This document shows, one piece after another, positions 61,772 through 64,000 of a DNA stretch of 64,000 bases. Below the pieces are notes generated by a model that did not search any database, was not told the origin of the DNA, and was given only the letters and a program-made list of their open reading frames with translations. The number at the start of each line of letters is the position of its first letter. The first letter of the stretch is position 1. The stretch spans positions 62,001 through 126,000 of the forward strand of contig CAYGSG010000001.1 of assembly GCA_964352615.1 (NCBI GenBank). Reading direction: 5' to 3'. Both the position numbers and the translations under genes were made by a program. Origin of the DNA: OFTM382 sp964352615 (GTDB lineage Bacteria > Planctomycetota > Phycisphaerae > Phycisphaerales > UBA1924).

Positions 61772-62215
61772 TCACGCGCCCGCCAAGAAGGTCAGGCGCA
61801 GGAACACCATTCGGCTATTGGGCGACAAGTAAACCGGCTCATCGAGCCCGCGTCGCTCGACTTCATCGATAACAACGAGGTACATGCCGTCTTCGAAGGC
61901 CTGTAGGGCTGTGGCTACCGCTTCATCCGCATCCGCCAGTTCCCGGCCAGGACGGCCCGCAGGGTTAACCTTCCCCTGTGCAGCGCCGCGGTGGATCGAC
62001 GCCGCCGATAGCACGCGGTCGAACCGACTCCCCTCTTGACGTTCGTTGAACGCCCGAACCTGCTGACGAACGACATGCTCAATCAGATGCCGAAGAGGCA
62101 TGTCACCATCGTCATGGATGTCACTCGGCGGCGTGACGTCGAAGTCGCCTAGTAAAGGCTTTCGCTGGCCTACACATCTCGTTGACACCTTGACGACCAC
62201 TCGCTCAGTCTCCAT
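61772..62215 (-). CDS. small partner protein of the DUF4132 gene
   Basis: A 147-aa soluble protein. Recognisable phrases are STRCVGQRKPLL near the start, LIEHVVRQQVRAFNERQEG in the middle, and VATALQAFEDGMYLVVIDEV near the end. As far as I recall, proteins of this pattern accompany DUF4132 genes in other genomes, but I know no family name or function. The start codon lies at the inner edge of the tRNA-Gly 3' fragment, and its leader would run through that fragment. Probably the first gene of a two-gene unit. Confidence 0.7.
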   Translation of the reverse strand: METERVVVKVSTRCVGQRKPLLGDFDVTPPSDIHDDGDMPLRHLIEHVVRQQVRAFNERQEGSRFDRVLSAASIHRGAAQGKVNPAGRPGRELADADEAVATALQAFEDGMYLVVIDEVERRGLDEPVYLSPNSRMVFLRLTFLAGA

Positions 62216-62240
62216 GCCGGTTCGATCCCGGTCGCCCGCT
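62216..62240 (+). other. tRNA-Gly 3'-end fragment, possible attachment-site scar
   Basis: GCCGG-TTCGATC-CCGGT (62216-62232) is a complete T-arm, followed by CGCCCGC (62233-62239) and discriminator T, as in bacterial tRNA-Gly with a GCGGGCG 5' end. No D-arm, anticodon arm or 5' acceptor strand precedes it. Such 3' fragments are left when an integrative element enters a tRNA gene. The orientation places the element to the left. Confidence 0.6.
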
Positions 62241-62258
62241 TACGTGATGCTCGTTGGC

Positions 62259-63164
62259 TTAGGCCGGATCGCAACTCCGGTAGGCATCGATGACGGCCCG
62301 TTCGCCATCGGCGCCGCCGATCGAGTTGCCGTGCTCCATGCCAAGGATGCCCTTAAAGCCCTTGGCCTTGATGTGCTTGAACACGTTGGCGTAGTTGATC
62401 TCGCCGGTGGTTGGCTCGCGCCGACCCGGGTTGTCGCCGATCTGGAAGTACGCGATCTCGTCCCAGCACCGATCGATGTTGGGGATCAGGTTGCCCTCGC
62501 TCGCCTGCTGGTGGTAGAGGTCGCAGAGAATCTTGCAAGAGGGGCTATCGACCGCCCGGCAAATCTCATACGCGTGGGCCATCTCTGCGAGGAGCATGCC
62601 GGGATGATCGCGCGGGTTGAGCGGTTCGAGCACCATGACCAGGTTGTGAGGCTCAAGAATCTCGCAAGCAGCTCTTAGCTGATCGACGGCGTACGCGGTC
62701 TGGTAGCCCGGATCGAGGCGTGGCTCGCTCTTGCCCGGCACAACGGTCATCCACTTGGTGTTGGTGTGCTTGGCCACATCGACGGCTGCCTTGGTTTCGT
62801 CGAGAAACTTGGCCCGATCGCCCAAGTCGCCCCGGCTAAAGGTCGGCCCCCACGCGGTCGAAGGGTTCAGCACGAAGACGCCCATCTTCATGCCGAGATC
62901 AGCCATCGACGCGGCGATGCGGTGCTGGTCGTCCTCGCTTCGGCCCGACATGCCGTTGTCTTCCCACGCGGTGAAACCCTCGGCGGCAGCGAACTCAAGC
63001 TGGGCGACCGGGTCGCTGCCCGCAAGATTATTGAACATGCCAAAGTGCGGAGCGAAGTGCATCCCGAACTGCGTGGGGCGCGATGCCCGTGCGCCTACGA
63101 CGCTTGTAGCGCTCGCGGCAACACCGGCAGCCCCGACACTCGCGATAAAGGTCCTGCGGTCCAT
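62259..63164 (-). CDS. TAT-exported hydroxypyruvate isomerase-like TIM-barrel protein
   Basis: A 301-aa protein with a twin-arginine signal (MDRRTFIASVGAAGVAASAT), then a sugar-phosphate isomerase/epimerase (Hyi-type) barrel. Metal-binding acids are visible in VLEPLNPRDHPG, ILCDLYHQQ, YFQIGDNPGR and GILGMEHGNS. The barrel is almost certainly exported folded with its metal. AAGGAGGG before the ATG at 63164 is strong and excludes the longer open frame. Directly downstream of a Gfo/Idh/MocA oxidoreductase gene, a common planctomycete pairing for unusual sugars; the substrate is not known. Confidence 0.88.
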   Translation of the reverse strand: MDRRTFIASVGAAGVAASATSVVGARASRPTQFGMHFAPHFGMFNNLAGSDPVAQLEFAAAEGFTAWEDNGMSGRSEDDQHRIAASMADLGMKMGVFVLNPSTAWGPTFSRGDLGDRAKFLDETKAAVDVAKHTNTKWMTVVPGKSEPRLDPGYQTAYAVDQLRAACEILEPHNLVMVLEPLNPRDHPGMLLAEMAHAYEICRAVDSPSCKILCDLYHQQASEGNLIPNIDRCWDEIAYFQIGDNPGRREPTTGEINYANVFKHIKAKGFKGILGMEHGNSIGGADGERAVIDAYRSCDPA

Positions 63165-63178
63165 CTTCGTTTCCCTCC

Positions 63179-64000
63179 TTAGATAAGCGGCGTGCGTCCG
63201 GGCGTGGGCACCGGTTCGGTAACAAGCGAGCCCATCGCGTAGGCCGCGGGCGAAAGATCGAGCTGCGAGTTCATCGCCTGCTCCCAGGTCACCGCTTTGC
63301 CGGTATACGCGCTCATCCGGCCCATGATCGCGGTAAGCGTGCTCTCGGCGACTCGCTTGGCTTCGTTGAGCCGTGGTCGATCGCCCCGGATGGAGCGGAT
63401 GAGCTGCTCGTGCTCGGTGACGTACGGGTTGGCCGAGCCGTTCATCTCCCAATTTTCGGCTGCTTCGATCCGCGAGTAACCGTGCCAGCTTGTCGATCGG
63501 CCCTTGGTGCCCTGGATGTGCTCAGCGACGTGCGACTCGCACCCGTCGGTCTGCCGGCACATGCTCATCAAGTGCGCGCCCGAGGGGTATTCGTAGTCGA
63601 TGGCGAAATGATCGAAGATGTTGCCGTACTTGGCCGCGGTGCGGACCTGCCTGCCGCCCATGCCAACGCACTGAGCGGGCGGGCCGCCCATCGCCCAGTT
63701 GATGGCGTCGAGGTTGTGGACGTGCTGTTCGGTGATGTGGTCGCCCGAGAGCCAGCAGAAGTACAGCCAGTTTCGGCACTGCCATTCCATATCGGTGTAC
63801 GACTCTTGCCGTTCGTGCACCCACAGACCGCCCTGGTTCCAGAAGCAGCGGGCGCTGACGGGTTCACCGATCGCGCCATCGCTGAGGCGCTTCATGAGCT
63901 CGAGGTAGTTGTCTTGATGGCGCCGCTGGGTGCCCGCGACGACCGAGAGGGACTGAGCGTCCGCAGACCGCGCTGCCTCGATGACGCTGCGGATGCCTGC
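63179..64000 (-). CDS. Gfo/Idh/MocA family oxidoreductase (5' end outside the window)
   Basis: The last 273 residues of an NAD(P)-dependent sugar dehydrogenase-like protein; the Rossmann domain lies beyond the right edge. Visible are VAGTQRRHQDNYLELM at the end of the nucleotide-binding domain, a C-terminal domain with HITEQHVHNLDAINWAMGG, which supplies the usual catalytic His and Asp positions, and GNIFDHFAIDYEYPSG. Ends 14 bases before the Hyi-like gene, so they are co-transcribed. Such proteins are numerous in planctomycetes and often act with TAT-exported partners. Confidence 0.9.
   Translation of the reverse strand, partial: AGIRSVIEAARSADAQSLSVVAGTQRRHQDNYLELMKRLSDGAIGEPVSARCFWNQGGLWVHERQESYTDMEWQCRNWLYFCWLSGDHITEQHVHNLDAINWAMGGPPAQCVGMGGRQVRTAAKYGNIFDHFAIDYEYPSGAHLMSMCRQTDGCESHVAEHIQGTKGRSTSWHGYSRIEAAENWEMNGSANPYVTEHEQLIRSIRGDRPRLNEAKRVAESTLTAIMGRMSAYTGKAVTWEQAMNSQLDLSPAAYAMGSLVTEPVPTPGRTPLI

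Noticed and set aside
62140..62240. A complete tRNA-Gly gene
   Set aside because: Only the T-arm and the 3' acceptor strand are present. No GCGGGCG, D-arm or anticodon arm occurs in the 60 bases before it, and those bases encode the 147-aa protein on the other strand.

Overview
The window looks like chromosomal DNA of a Planctomycetota bacterium, most likely class Phycisphaerae or a relative. I infer this from high GC, two secreted proteins sharing a C-terminal tail with SFGDFLALLGLIGPCP, a planctomycete-style prepilin, a TAT-exported TIM-barrel protein next to a Gfo/Idh/MocA oxidoreductase, and an FtsQ-like gene in a mur cluster with no ftsA or ftsZ after it. The species is not identified. 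Nearly all of the sequence is coding. Two runs of exactly 100 N (3725-3824 and 5109-5208) look like scaffolding artefacts rather than missing sequence.

Layout. 1-7.3 kb: a small membrane protein, an alanine/sodium symporter with a large insertion, a possible PD-(D/E)XK-fold protein, a two-gene unit of secreted beta-propeller proteins carrying the shared tail, and a DUF3467 protein with a clear terminator. 7.7-11.3 kb: a small protein, then four overlapping lipoprotein genes of the LpoB/YcfL type. 11.3-17.4 kb (minus strand): an unknown gene, queC, queE, a FapA/DUF342 protein, cheY, cheX and cheB. 17.6-21.8 kb: an LpxH-like phosphoesterase, a prepilin, a secreted protein and an LVIVD-repeat protein. 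21.9-27.6 kb (minus): murC-murB-ddl-ftsQ-like-membrane protein-greA. 27.7-31.9 kb: a Nudix hydrolase and an nfeD-nfeD-floA membrane-domain unit. 31.9-35.3 kb (minus): a glycosyltransferase, exbD, tonB-like and a secreted protein. 35.4-41.3 kb: a bifunctional nuclease, truD, a HAD phosphatase, a small membrane protein and uvrA. 41.3-43.5 kb (minus): asnB and a LigD phosphoesterase-like protein. 43.6-49.9 kb: a TPR lipoprotein, a methionine/SAM-cycle unit (ArsR-methyltransferase fusion, ahcY, metF), a C26 amidotransferase and a DUF4340-like protein.

From 49.9 to 62.24 kb the character changes. A decayed IS5-family element sits exactly on the stop codon of the DUF4340-like gene. It is followed by an RNA-repair operon, hen1 - HEAT-repeat protein - pnkp, in which Hen1 and Pnkp keep all the catalytic motifs I could look for. 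A decayed IS630-family element follows, then on the minus strand a 147-aa protein and a giant DUF4132-type protein of visibly lower GC. The segment ends at 62216-62240 in what reads as the 3' end of a tRNA-Gly gene (T-arm plus CGCCCGC acceptor strand), a classical integration scar. I read this as a horizontally acquired RNA-damage-response island. The HEAT-repeat protein and the DUF4132 pair are its least understood parts. The last 1.7 kb returns to ordinary planctomycete metabolism (Hyi-like protein and the end of a Gfo/Idh/MocA oxidoreductase that runs off the window).
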